Source: Streptomyces sp. NBC_01481 | GTDB taxonomy: Bacteria > Actinomycetota > Actinomycetes > Streptomycetales > Streptomycetaceae | Direction: 5' to 3' | DNA length: 64,000 nucleotides | NCBI RefSeq assembly: GCF_026339995.1 | Contig: NZ_JAPEPT010000001.1 | Coordinates: 1,788,501 to 1,852,500, forward strand | In this document: piece after piece, positions 8,283 through 16,396 of the stretch | Position numbering within the stretch: position 1 is the first letter of the stretch | Layout: every line of letters begins with the position of its first letter | Translations under genes and position numbers: made by a program | Notes under the pieces: generated by a model | What the model saw: only the letters and a program-made list of their open reading frames with translations | What the model was told of the DNA's origin: nothing | Databases searched by the model: none

Positions 8283-10067
8283 CTATCCTGCCGTCTCCTC
8301 CCCGGCCAGCGCGAGGGCCGAGACGACCAGCCCGATATGGCTGAACGCCTGCGGGAAGTTCCCGACCTGCCGCCCGGCCACGGGGTCGTACTCCTCGGCC
8401 AGCAGCCCGACGTCGTTGCGCAGGGCGAGCAGCCGCTCGAACAGCTCCCGCGCCTCCTTCACCCGCCCCGTCAGCCGCAACGCGTCGACCAGCCAGAACG
8501 AGCAGGCCAGAAACGCCCCTTCGCCCCCTGGCAGCCCGTCCACCGTCCGGCTGTCGGTGCTGTAGCGGCGTACGAGACCTCCCGTCCCCAGCTCCTCGCG
8601 CACCGCGTCCACCGTCCCGATCACCCTCGGATCGTCCGGCGGAAGAAAGCCGACCCGCGGGATCAGCAGTGCGGCCGCGTCGAGTTCGACGGACCCGTAG
8701 GACTGCGTGAAGGTGTTCCGCACCGGGTCGAAGCCCTTCTCGCACACCTCCCGGTGCACCTCGTCGCGCATGGTGCGCCACCGGTCCGCGTCGCCGTGCA
8801 GCGAACGATGCCCCTCCAGCGTGCGTACGGCACGGTCCGCCGCCACCCACGCCATCACCTTGGAGTGCACGAAGTGGCGCCGGGGGCCCCGTACTTCCCA
8901 CAGCCCCTCGTCCGGCTCGCGCCACTTGGACTCCAGGAAGCCGAGCAGGCTGAGCTGCAGCTCCCAGGCGTGCTGCTGCGCGGGCAGACCCGCCTCCCGG
9001 GCCACGAAGAGGGCGTCGAGCACCTCTCCGTACACATCGAGCTGCAGCTGTTTGACCGCCTCGTTGCCCGTGCGGACCGGCGCGGAGCCCGCGTAGCCGC
9101 TCAGCCACTCCAGCTCCGTCTCGGGCAGCCGGCGCTCTCCCGACAGCCCGTACATGATCTGCAGATCCGCCGGGTCTCCGGCCACCGCCCGCAGCAGCCA
9201 GTCGCGCCAGGCCCCGGCTTCCTCCTGGTAGCCCGCCATCACCAGCGCGCCCAGCGTGAGGGTGGCATCGCGCAGCCAGCAGTAGCGGTAGTCCCAGTTG
9301 CGTACGCCGCCGAGCTCCTCCGGCAGGGAGGTGGTCGGCGCGGCGACGATCCCGCCGGTCGGGGCGTACGTCAGCGCCCGCAGCGTGATGAGCGAGCGGA
9401 TCACGGCCTCGCGGTACTGACCCCCGTTCCGGCAGCGCCGGGACCATTCGGCCCAGTCGTCCAGGCTGCTGGCCAGCGCGTCGTACGGATCGATGAGCGT
9501 CGGCCGCGGCTCGTTCGAGGGATGCCAGGTCATGACGAACGCCACCGACTCACCCTCGCCGACCGTGAATGACGTGCGGGTGCTGAACTCCTGCCCCCAG
9601 GTCTTGACGTCCGGCTCGCTGCGCACCCATACGGAGTCGGGGCCCGCGACCGCCAGATGGTGACCGTCCGTCCGCCGCATCCACGGCACCACGGAGCCGT
9701 AGTCGAAACGCAGCCGCAGCGTGCCGCTCATCTCGACCGAGCCGCTGACGCCCTCCACGATGCGGATGACATCAGGAGCCGTGTCGCGCTGCGGCATGAA
9801 GTCGATGATCTTGACCGTGCCGGTCCGCGTCTCCCACACCGACTCCAGGACGAGCGATTCCCCGATGTAGCCGCGGCGGGTGCAGGGACCCGCGCCCTTG
9901 GGCGCGAGGGTCCAGTGGCCGTTGTCCTTGTTCCCGAGCAGCGCGGCGAAACAGGCTCCGGAGTCGAAGCGGGGCAGGCACAGCCAGTCGATGGAGCCGT
10001 TGTTGCCCACCAGCGCGGCGGTCTGGAGATCGCCGATGAGGGCGTAGTCCTCGATGCGTAGGGTCAC
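8283..10067 (-). CDS. Glycoside hydrolase family 15 protein (glucoamylase/trehalase-like)
   Basis: The 594-residue protein begins MTLRIEDYALIGDLQTAALV and continues with NNGSIDWLCLPRFDSGACFAALLG, the signature N-terminus of bacterial GH15 proteins. The middle holds VRNWDYRYCWLRDATLTLGAL, the substrate-pocket segment of the (alpha/alpha)6 barrel. No signal peptide is seen, so it is cytoplasmic. Family members hydrolyse alpha-glucosidic bonds; actinobacterial enzymes of this length include trehalases and glucoamylase-like enzymes. It is upstream of, and probably cotranscribed with, the SDR gene. Confidence 0.93.
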   Translation of the reverse strand: MTLRIEDYALIGDLQTAALVGNNGSIDWLCLPRFDSGACFAALLGNKDNGHWTLAPKGAGPCTRRGYIGESLVLESVWETRTGTVKIIDFMPQRDTAPDVIRIVEGVSGSVEMSGTLRLRFDYGSVVPWMRRTDGHHLAVAGPDSVWVRSEPDVKTWGQEFSTRTSFTVGEGESVAFVMTWHPSNEPRPTLIDPYDALASSLDDWAEWSRRCRNGGQYREAVIRSLITLRALTYAPTGGIVAAPTTSLPEELGGVRNWDYRYCWLRDATLTLGALVMAGYQEEAGAWRDWLLRAVAGDPADLQIMYGLSGERRLPETELEWLSGYAGSAPVRTGNEAVKQLQLDVYGEVLDALFVAREAGLPAQQHAWELQLSLLGFLESKWREPDEGLWEVRGPRRHFVHSKVMAWVAADRAVRTLEGHRSLHGDADRWRTMRDEVHREVCEKGFDPVRNTFTQSYGSVELDAAALLIPRVGFLPPDDPRVIGTVDAVREELGTGGLVRRYSTDSRTVDGLPGGEGAFLACSFWLVDALRLTGRVKEARELFERLLALRNDVGLLAEEYDPVAGRQVGNFPQAFSHIGLVVSALALAGEETAG

Positions 10068-10110
10068 GCATTCGCGTGTTCCCGCCCAGCGCGGTGATTA
10101 AGCAGCCGCG

Positions 10111-10141
10111 GAGCCCGGCAAGATCCGAAAGACACCCCCTA
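10111..10141 (-). repeat. Relic end of the MITE-like palindrome family at the SURF1 stop codon
   Basis: On the minus strand the sequence begins with the TAG stop of the SURF1 gene and matches 27 of 31 positions of the left end of the element at 27474-27633. The shared core on the plus strand is CCCGGCAAGATCCGAA. Only one end is present. The stop codon of SURF1 lies inside the repeat. Confidence 0.65.
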
Positions 10142-10927
10142 GGCGTTCGCGGGGGCCGGCTCCGGTGCCGTTTGTGCCGCGGCGGCCTCGCGGTCGCGCT
10201 TCTCGCGGCGTACGAGAATCACCCAGCCGACGGGTACCGCCGCGGTGAACAGCCACCACTGGACGGCGTACGCCATGTGCGAGCCGATGGAGTCGTGGTC
10301 GGGGTCCGGGATCAGTTCCGGGCTGGTGCCCGCGGGAACGGGCGCGGTCTGCTCCAGATAGCCGCCGAGCACGGTGCGGCCCAGCGCCTTCGCCTGCTGA
10401 GCGCTGCTGATCAGCATGATCTGGCGGGGCGGCAGACCGGCGAGGTCCTTGATGCCGCTTGCCTTCGTCGTCTCGTCGGCCTTGAGCCGGCCGGTGACCG
10501 TCACCGTCCCCTTGGGGGCGGGCGGCACGGAGGGGAAGGCCTTCTGGTCGGCCGCGGTCGGGATCCAGCCGCGGTTGATCAGGACCGCCCGGCCGTCGGC
10601 GAGGACCAGCGGGGTCAGGATATGGAAGCCGATGCGTTCGTCGGCGGAGGTGCGGCGGCGTACGACGACTTCGTGCGCGGTGTCGAAGGTGCCGGTGGCG
10701 GTGACCCGGCGCCAGTAGTCGGCGCTCGGGACGGTGTGCCCCGGGGAGGTGAGCTCGGTCACGGGGACGGGCTTCGCCCGGAGGTTCTTCGCGATGAGTG
10801 TGTTCTGCGCGACCCGGTGCTGATGCCGGTGGAGCTGCCAGAAGCCCAGCTCGATCATCGTGGGGATGAGTACGAGGCCGATGAGGGTGAGGATCACCCA
10901 CTGGCGGGACAACAGGAAGCGGTACAC
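10139..10927 (-). CDS. SURF1 family cytochrome oxidase assembly protein
   Basis: The 262-residue protein has an N-terminal transmembrane helix (about 11-30), a central domain with the family motif VLINRGWIPT and a conserved Arg-rich strand, and a C-terminal transmembrane helix (about 215-238). The tail is Ala/Pro/Glu-rich. SURF1 proteins help insert haem a during assembly of aa3-type cytochrome c oxidase. The start is GTG at 10927. The stop codon TAG lies in a repeat relic (10111-10141), so the last residues may have been altered by that insertion. Confidence 0.93.
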   Translation of the reverse strand: MYRFLLSRQWVILTLIGLVLIPTMIELGFWQLHRHQHRVAQNTLIAKNLRAKPVPVTELTSPGHTVPSADYWRRVTATGTFDTAHEVVVRRRTSADERIGFHILTPLVLADGRAVLINRGWIPTAADQKAFPSVPPAPKGTVTVTGRLKADETTKASGIKDLAGLPPRQIMLISSAQQAKALGRTVLGGYLEQTAPVPAGTSPELIPDPDHDSIGSHMAYAVQWWLFTAAVPVGWVILVRREKRDREAAAAQTAPEPAPANA

Positions 10928-11059
10928 GGCTTCGACCGTACCCGCTGGGGCGCCGGGGCCCGGAGCGGGGGTCCCGCCCGGGCACGCCGACCCCGCTGTC
11001 GCGGGGACCGGAGCAGGTCGCGCCGCGGCGTGGTGCGCTACGACCCGTGCGCAGCCGGG

Positions 11060-11293
11060 TCAGACCTTGTCGACGATGCCCGCCCTCCCCTCCGCGCGGG
11101 CGCAGTGCCCGCCGCAGTACCAGTGGCCCTCGACCTCGACGCCCTGCCCGATGATCTGGACCCGGCAGTGCTCACAGATGGGCGCCATGCGGTGAATGGC
11201 GCAGGAGAAGCAGTCGAAGACGTGCACCGCGCCCTGCGCGTGCACCTCGAAGGACATGCCGTAGTCGTTTCCGCAAACCTCGCAACGTGCCAT
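11060..11293 (-). CDS. Small Cys-rich zinc-ribbon protein (77 aa)
   Basis: The protein is nearly all metal-ligand spacing. CEVCG starts at residue 4, CFSCAIHR is near 28-35, CEHCRVQI near 40-47, and CGGHCAR near 60-66. This gives four Cys pairs able to bind two zinc ions, resembling LIM-like or treble-clef ribbons. It is probably a conserved actinobacterial protein of unknown role. It lies downstream of the exonuclease gene on the same strand with a gap of about 65 nt. Confidence 0.82.
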   Translation of the reverse strand: MARCEVCGNDYGMSFEVHAQGAVHVFDCFSCAIHRMAPICEHCRVQIIGQGVEVEGHWYCGGHCARAEGRAGIVDKV

Positions 11294-11357
11294 GCGCCAC
11301 AGGGTGGGACGCGAGGCGGCCGCGGTGCGAGCGGGCGGCGGGCGAGTCGCGTCCGGT

Positions 11358-12350
11358 TCACTCCGATGCGGGTGCCGGGGCCACGTCCCGCAACAGCTGG
11401 GTGAAGGCCGCCTCGTCGATGACCGGTGTGCCGTACGCCTTCGCCTTCACCGTCTTCGACGTCGCGGCCCCGGGATCGTTGGTCACCAGAAGGCTCGTCA
11501 GCCGGGACACGCTCGTGGCGACATGCAGGCCCGCCTCGATCGCCCGGTCCTCCAGCAGTTCGCGGTCGACGGAGGTGTCGCCGGAGAAGGCCACCCGCAT
11601 GCCCTGCACGAGCGCCCCGCCCACCTCGTACCGCCCCGGGTTGGGGTAGGGACAGGCGGGGCGCTTGCGCGAGGGCCGCCAGCTGCTGTGCCCATACGCG
11701 CTCTGGCCGTACGAAGCCTGGTAACCGATCCGCGGGGTCGCGGGCGAGTCCGACCACTCGGTCAGCGGACGGCATTCGAGCAGCGGCAGCCGCACCCCGT
11801 CACGCGCCGCGGTGTGCAGACTCGGCCGGAACGCCTCGGCCAGCACGCGTGCGTCGTCCAGGGCGTGGTGCGCCCGCTGCTGTACGACTCCGAAGTGCGC
11901 GGCGAGCGACTCCAGCTTGTGATTGGGCAGCGGCAGCCGCAGCTCCTTGGAGAGCGCGATGGTGCACAGCCGCTGCCGGGTGGGGGCGGTGGCGCTCGCG
12001 CGCGCGTACTCCCGGGAGATCATCGACCAGTCGAAGATGGCGTTGTGCGCGACGAGGACCCGGCCGTCGAGCCGTTCGGAGAACTCCTCGGCGATATCAC
12101 CGAACAGCGGTGCGCCTTCCAGCACATCGCTCGTCAGACCGTGGATCCACACGGGACCCGGATCACGTTCCGGGTTGACGAGGGTGTACCAGTGGTCCTC
12201 GACATTGCCCCGGGCGTCGAGACGGTACACAGCAGCGGAGATTATCCGGTCGTCGCGAGCGAGTCCGGTGGTCTCCACGTCGACGACCGCGTACCCCTGG
12301 GGATACGCGGCCGGCCACGTTGTAGCTGCGGTTGTACGGTCGTCGAGCAT
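11358..12350 (-). CDS. DEDDh 3'-5' exonuclease (DnaQ-like) with C-terminal BRCT domain
   Basis: The 330-residue protein has an N-terminal exonuclease domain: Exo I VVDVETTGL with D24 and E26, Exo II VLVAHNAIFDW, and Exo III HHALDDARVLAE, matching the DEDDh class. After a Tyr/Ser/Arg/Pro-rich linker (about 200-230), residues about 240-325 read as a BRCT domain (GMRVAFSGDTSVDRELLEDR, then LLVTNDP). BRCT domains bind DNA ends or partner proteins. The fusion suggests repair or replication-linked editing rather than the PolIII epsilon subunit itself. ATG at 12350 is preferred; further 5' the frame runs through non-coding sequence. Confidence 0.9.
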   Translation of the reverse strand: MLDDRTTAATTWPAAYPQGYAVVDVETTGLARDDRIISAAVYRLDARGNVEDHWYTLVNPERDPGPVWIHGLTSDVLEGAPLFGDIAEEFSERLDGRVLVAHNAIFDWSMISREYARASATAPTRQRLCTIALSKELRLPLPNHKLESLAAHFGVVQQRAHHALDDARVLAEAFRPSLHTAARDGVRLPLLECRPLTEWSDSPATPRIGYQASYGQSAYGHSSWRPSRKRPACPYPNPGRYEVGGALVQGMRVAFSGDTSVDRELLEDRAIEAGLHVATSVSRLTSLLVTNDPGAATSKTVKAKAYGTPVIDEAAFTQLLRDVAPAPASE

Positions 12351-12534
12351 GGTCACAGAGAATACGGGCCCGCACTGACAACTCTGGATGGGCCCGGCCC
12401 GCCGGTCCGGCGCGGCGGCGAGCTGCCCGGCAGTGCGCTGTTCCTGGCCACCGCCGCCAACGGGCCCCGGCGGCAGGCGAGATACGCTCCGTGTCGCCCG
12501 ACCAGGTGTCACCTGACCGTGTGTCGCGCGGGCG

Positions 12535-12715
12535 CTAGGCCGTGTCTGACAAATAGCGCCGTCCGCCCGCAGGGCGGGGTGCGCGGCGTCCGGTGCGTGC
12601 AATCGCAAGGCGGAGGATCATCCTCGTACTGGACGTACTTGGATGACTCCGACAACGCAGCGAGTGTGCGTGCCGGGCGTCGCGCGCCAGGCGAGATTTG
12701 TCAGACACGGCCTAG
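12535..12715. mobile_element. MITE-like element with perfect 20-bp terminal inverted repeats
   Basis: A 181-bp element bounded by CTAGGCCGTGTCTGACAAAT and its exact reverse complement. It has no ORF for a transposase. The ends fall on CTAG, consistent with a 4-bp YTAR-type target duplication of IS5-family elements (inference). Its interior shares two blocks, ATCGCAAGGCGGAGGA and GACAACGCAGCGAG, with the element at 27474-27633. The right repeat overlaps the 3' end of the TetR gene and encodes its last four residues and stop codon. Confidence 0.8.
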
Positions 12716-13321
12716 CAGCGCGCTCACCAGTGCCCTGGCGGAGGCGGTGAACAGCTTCTCCGGATCGGCGGGCCGCGCCAGCGCGCGGGCCAGCGCAGGG
12801 TCGTGCTCGGCCGTCGGCGCGTCCCACAGCTCCTGCTCCCCGGGCGACTGGACCGGCGAGCGTTCCCGGTTGCGCTCGACGAGTACGAAGCCGACGACCT
12901 GGAACTGGACGGCGCGCACCGCCTCGGCGGCGCGCGCCCCGCGCAGTCCCGCGGCGTGCACCTCGTGGACGAGCGCCTGCTGCGCGGGCAGGAACATCCG
13001 TTCCGTGAGCCCCCGTTCATGGACCATCGCGATCAGATGGGGGCGCTCGCGCAGCTCACGGCGCAGCCGCCGGGCGACCGAGACGATGCGCTGAGCGGGC
13101 GTACGGCCGGCGGGCCGGATCGCGCCCATCTCCTGGACCGTCCGCTCCACCAGTGCGTCGAGCAGCGACTCGCGATTGCCGACGTGCCAGTAGATGGAGG
13201 TGACCGCCGTGCCCAGCTCGGCGGCGAGCTTGCGCATGGTGAGGGCCCCCGGGCCGTGCTGCTTGACGAGCGAGGCGGCGGCTTCGAGCACCTCTTCGCG
13301 GGTCAGCGCGGTTCTCGGCAT
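12701..13321 (-). CDS. TetR/AcrR family transcriptional regulator
   Basis: The 206-residue protein has an N-terminal TetR DNA-binding domain: LTREEVLEAAASLVKQHG, then the recognition region LTMRKLAAELGTAVTSIYWHV and the NRESLLDAL helix. The remaining helices form a ligand and dimer domain of the TetR_C kind. It is divergent from the decarboxylase operon starting at 13415, and a perfect palindrome at 13374-13388 lies between them, so it probably represses that operon and itself. The final LGRV and the TGA stop come from the inserted repeat at 12535-12715. Confidence 0.93.
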   Translation of the reverse strand: MPRTALTREEVLEAAASLVKQHGPGALTMRKLAAELGTAVTSIYWHVGNRESLLDALVERTVQEMGAIRPAGRTPAQRIVSVARRLRRELRERPHLIAMVHERGLTERMFLPAQQALVHEVHAAGLRGARAAEAVRAVQFQVVGFVLVERNRERSPVQSPGEQELWDAPTAEHDPALARALARPADPEKLFTASARALVSALLGRV

Positions 13322-13373
13322 GGTGCCCCCAATTCCGGTACGTGCACGGCTCTTTACCCTTCATCGGCCTCGG

Positions 13374-13388
13374 TGTAACTGTGTTACA
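13374..13388. promoter_or_regulatory. Putative TetR operator TGTAAC-TGT-GTTACA
   Basis: Perfect 6-bp arms around a 3-bp spacer, inside outer GGCC arms, in the 93-bp gap between the divergent TetR regulator and the decarboxylase operon. Position and symmetry fit a TetR-family operator. Assignment to this regulator is inference. Confidence 0.65.
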
Positions 13389-13414
13389 GGCCGACTGACG
13401 AAGGGCGGTACGAC

Positions 13415-14212
13415 ATGGCACGCGTACGGTACGGCGCACGCACCGAGGCGGAGATCTCCGCGGCCCGCGCATCCAGCTCCAGGCTTCCCGACATCTGGTC
13501 CACCGGCGTCGTGGCGGTCTGGGAGAGCGACCCCGACGCGGTGGCGGCCGTACTTCCCCCGCCGCTCAAACCCACCGAACGGCCCCTGGTGCGGGCCAGT
13601 ATCAGCAAGGTCGACCTGTCCGGATATCCCCTCGGCGCCGGCTCCGTGGCCGTCGCGGCGCTCCACGACGGGCGCGAGGGCTGGTACCCCCTCGTCATGC
13701 CGATGACCCACGAGCGCGCGCTGATCGGCGGACGGGAAGTCTTCGGCGAGCCGAAGAAGCTGGGCGAGGTCGGCGTCGAACGCGACGGCCTGGTCGTACG
13801 GGCCGTGCTCGCCCGGCACGGAATCGCCTTCGTCGAGGTGCGCGGAGCGGTGGACGGCCCGCTGCCGCTGCCCGAACCGGCTCAGAAGCTCGACTTCTAC
13901 TTCAAGTTCCTGCCCGCGGTCGACGGACAGGGCTTCGACGCCGACCCCGTCCTCGTGCACTGCACGCGCAACGAGAAGTTCCGCAAGCTGGAGAAATTCA
14001 CCGGCGATGTGGTGCTGCGCGAGTCGATGTACGACCCCGTCGCGGACCTGCCCGTACGCCGTGTCGTCGAGCTCACCATCGGCGAGAAGACCAGCGACCA
14101 AAGGGGCAGGGTCGCCGAGCGGGTGAGCGCCCAGGCGCTGCTGCCCTACATCCACCAGCGCTACGACGACCCGCAGCAGATCCTCGACGGTCCCCCCGCG
14201 GGGAGCGCCTGA
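13415..14212 (+). CDS. Acetoacetate decarboxylase family protein
   Basis: The 265-residue protein has the ADC-family core: a long beta-barrel with MPMTHERALIGGREVFGEPKKLG, in which K114-K115 correspond to the Schiff-base lysine pair of acetoacetate decarboxylase. Further ADC-like strands follow (FVEVRGAVDG and FYFKFLPAVDG). Many ADC-family proteins are not acetoacetate decarboxylases but hydratases or aldolases using the same lysine. It is the first gene of a four-gene run (13415-17628), and its TGA overlaps the next ATG by one base, so the operon is tightly coupled. Confidence 0.9.
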   Translation: MARVRYGARTEAEISAARASSSRLPDIWSTGVVAVWESDPDAVAAVLPPPLKPTERPLVRASISKVDLSGYPLGAGSVAVAALHDGREGWYPLVMPMTHERALIGGREVFGEPKKLGEVGVERDGLVVRAVLARHGIAFVEVRGAVDGPLPLPEPAQKLDFYFKFLPAVDGQGFDADPVLVHCTRNEKFRKLEKFTGDVVLRESMYDPVADLPVRRVVELTIGEKTSDQRGRVAERVSAQALLPYIHQRYDDPQQILDGPPAGSA

Positions 14213-15096
14213 TGCGGCTGAGGCAGGGACAGGTCGCCGTCGTCACGGGCGCGGCGAGCGGCATCGGGCTCGCCATGGCGCGGCGGTTCGCGGCCGAAGG
14301 GCTGGGGGTCGTCCTCGCGGACGTCGAGGAACAGGCCCTGCACAAGGCGGCGGACGAACTCATCGCGGACGGGGCGCGGGTGCTCGCCCACACCGTCGAC
14401 GTGGCGGACCGCGCCTCCGTCTTCGGGCTTGCCGACGCCGCGTACGAGACCTTCGGCGCCGTCCATCTGCTGTGCAACAACGCGGGGGTCGGCTCCGGCG
14501 CCGAGGGCCGGATGTGGGAGCACGAGCCCAACGACTGGAAATGGGCCTTCGCCGTCAACGTCTGGGGTGTCTTCCACGGCATCCAGGCCTTCGTGCCGCG
14601 CATGATCGCGAGCGGCGAGCCGGGCCATGTCGTCAACACCTCGTCCGGCGACGGCGGGATCGCGCCCCTGCCCACCGCGTCCGTGTACGCGGTCACCAAG
14701 TCGGCGGTGGTGACGATGACGGAGTCGCTGTACGCGCATCTGAAGGCGGAGCACGCGCGCGTGGGCGCGTCCGTCCTGTTCCCGGGGCCGCACATGCTGC
14801 GCACCGGACTGTGGGAGTCGCACCGCAACAGGCCCCGGCGGTACGCGAAGGAGCGTCCGCGCAAGACGCCGTACCGGAGCCTGGACCAGTGGGAGAGGGC
14901 GATGAAGGAGGCCGGCCACGAGGTGAGATTCACCCCGGTCGAGGAGGTCGCCGACTTCGTCGTGGACTCGATCCGCGCGGACCGTTTCTGGATGCTGCCC
15001 GCGAGCGAGCACAGCGACCGGCAGATCCGCGCCAGGTCGCAGTCGATGCTCGACCGCGCGGACCCGTCGTACCCGGAAAGCTTCATTCTCGACTGA
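14212..15096 (+). CDS. SDR family NAD(P)-dependent oxidoreductase
   Basis: The 294-residue protein has TGAASGIGLAMARRF at the N-terminus, the NNAG motif (CNNAGVGSG) near residue 88, a serine in NTSSGDGG, and YAVTK with the catalytic Tyr and Lys near 161-165. It is slightly longer than classical SDRs because of a C-terminal extension rich in Arg and Glu. It is translationally coupled to the ADC-family gene and probably oxidises or reduces an intermediate of the same pathway. Confidence 0.93.
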   Translation: MRLRQGQVAVVTGAASGIGLAMARRFAAEGLGVVLADVEEQALHKAADELIADGARVLAHTVDVADRASVFGLADAAYETFGAVHLLCNNAGVGSGAEGRMWEHEPNDWKWAFAVNVWGVFHGIQAFVPRMIASGEPGHVVNTSSGDGGIAPLPTASVYAVTKSAVVTMTESLYAHLKAEHARVGASVLFPGPHMLRTGLWESHRNRPRRYAKERPRKTPYRSLDQWERAMKEAGHEVRFTPVEEVADFVVDSIRADRFWMLPASEHSDRQIRARSQSMLDRADPSYPESFILD

Positions 15097-15106
15097 GGGA
15101 CACCTG

Positions 15107-16396
15107 ATGTCAGAGCCAAGGTCAGACCCGTACCTGATCATTTCCTCCGACTGCCACGCCGGACTGCCGACCGAGCGGTACCGGCCCTATCTGGAGTCCC
15201 GCTTCCACCGGGACTTCGACGACTTCCTCGCCGGGCAGGGCCGCCGCCGCGAGGAGATGACCCGGCTCGGTGTACGCAACGAAGCCTTCGCCGACAAGTG
15301 GTTCAGCGACAACGAGGAAGGCGTCAAGGGTGGTTGGGACACCGCCCAGCGGCTCAAGGAGCTCGACGGCGACGGAGTGGCGGCCGAGGTCGTCTTCCCG
15401 GACGCGGACGCCGTCGACAGCCAGACCGCCGCGCCCTTCGGAGTGGGGCTCGGCCTGAGCGGCGACCAGGACCCCGAACTCGGCATGGCGGGTGCGCGGG
15501 CGCACAACCGCTGGCTCGCCGAATTCGTCGGCCAGAACCCCGAGCGCCACTGCGGGGTCGCCCTGCTGCCCATCACGGCGGAGCCCGCGAAGGTCGTCGC
15601 CGAGATCCACCGGGCCAAGGAGTCCGGGCTCGGCGCGCTGATGATCCCCTCGATGTGGGTCGACAAGGAGCCGTACCACGACCGGCGTTACGACCCGGTG
15701 TGGGCGGCCGCCGCAGAGAGCGGGATGCCGGTGGTCACCCACTCCGGCGCGGCACCGCGCCACGAGTACGGCGACCACCTCGGCATCTATGTCTCCGAGG
15801 TCACCTGGTGGCCCGCGCGGCCGCTGTGGTTCCTGCTCTGGTCCGGCGTCTTCGAGCGCCATCCCGGCCTGAAGTTCGGCGTCGCCGAGTCCGGCTGCTG
15901 GTGGCTTCCCAACCAGCTGTGGTTCATGGACCGGCTCTATCTCGGCGCGCACGGCGGCAAGAAGCTCTCGCCCTTCGCCGAGCTGAAGCGGCCGCCGAGC
16001 GAGTATCTCGACCGGCAGATCTTCATCTGCGCCACCAACACCAAGCGGCGCGAACTCGCCCAGCGCTACGAGATCGGCGTCGACAACATCCTCTGGGGCA
16101 GCGACTTCCCGCACCCCGAGGGCACCTGGCCCGACACGCGCGCGTGGCTGGCGAAAACCTTCCACGACATCCCCGTCGCCGAGACCCGCCGCATGCTGGG
16201 CCAGGCCGCCGCGGACGTCTTCGGCTTCGACACCGAACGGCTCGCCCCGGTCGCCCGGCGCATCGGCCCGACCCCGGCCGAACTGGGCCAGTCCGAGGAC
16301 CAGTCGGCCGTCGAGGCATCCTGGGCGAGGTCACGGGAGGTGGGCCGCCACTGGCTGACCGAGCACGACTTCCCTGTTCTGGGGGTCTCGTCATGA
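15107..16396 (+). CDS. Amidohydrolase family protein 1 (ACMSD-like)
   Basis: The 429-residue protein belongs to the amidohydrolase_2 branch of metal-dependent hydrolases and decarboxylases. It starts with LIISSDCHAGLP (the D-x-H metal site), has MPVVTHSG in the middle with a metal-ligand His, and ends with ILWGSDFPHPEGTWPDTR carrying the catalytic Asp. Relatives decarboxylate or hydrolyse ring acids or CoA-type products. The next gene is a paralogue overlapping by 4 nt, suggesting sequential or heteromeric action (inference). Confidence 0.92.
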   Translation: MSEPRSDPYLIISSDCHAGLPTERYRPYLESRFHRDFDDFLAGQGRRREEMTRLGVRNEAFADKWFSDNEEGVKGGWDTAQRLKELDGDGVAAEVVFPDADAVDSQTAAPFGVGLGLSGDQDPELGMAGARAHNRWLAEFVGQNPERHCGVALLPITAEPAKVVAEIHRAKESGLGALMIPSMWVDKEPYHDRRYDPVWAAAAESGMPVVTHSGAAPRHEYGDHLGIYVSEVTWWPARPLWFLLWSGVFERHPGLKFGVAESGCWWLPNQLWFMDRLYLGAHGGKKLSPFAELKRPPSEYLDRQIFICATNTKRRELAQRYEIGVDNILWGSDFPHPEGTWPDTRAWLAKTFHDIPVAETRRMLGQAAADVFGFDTERLAPVARRIGPTPAELGQSEDQSAVEASWARSREVGRHWLTEHDFPVLGVSS

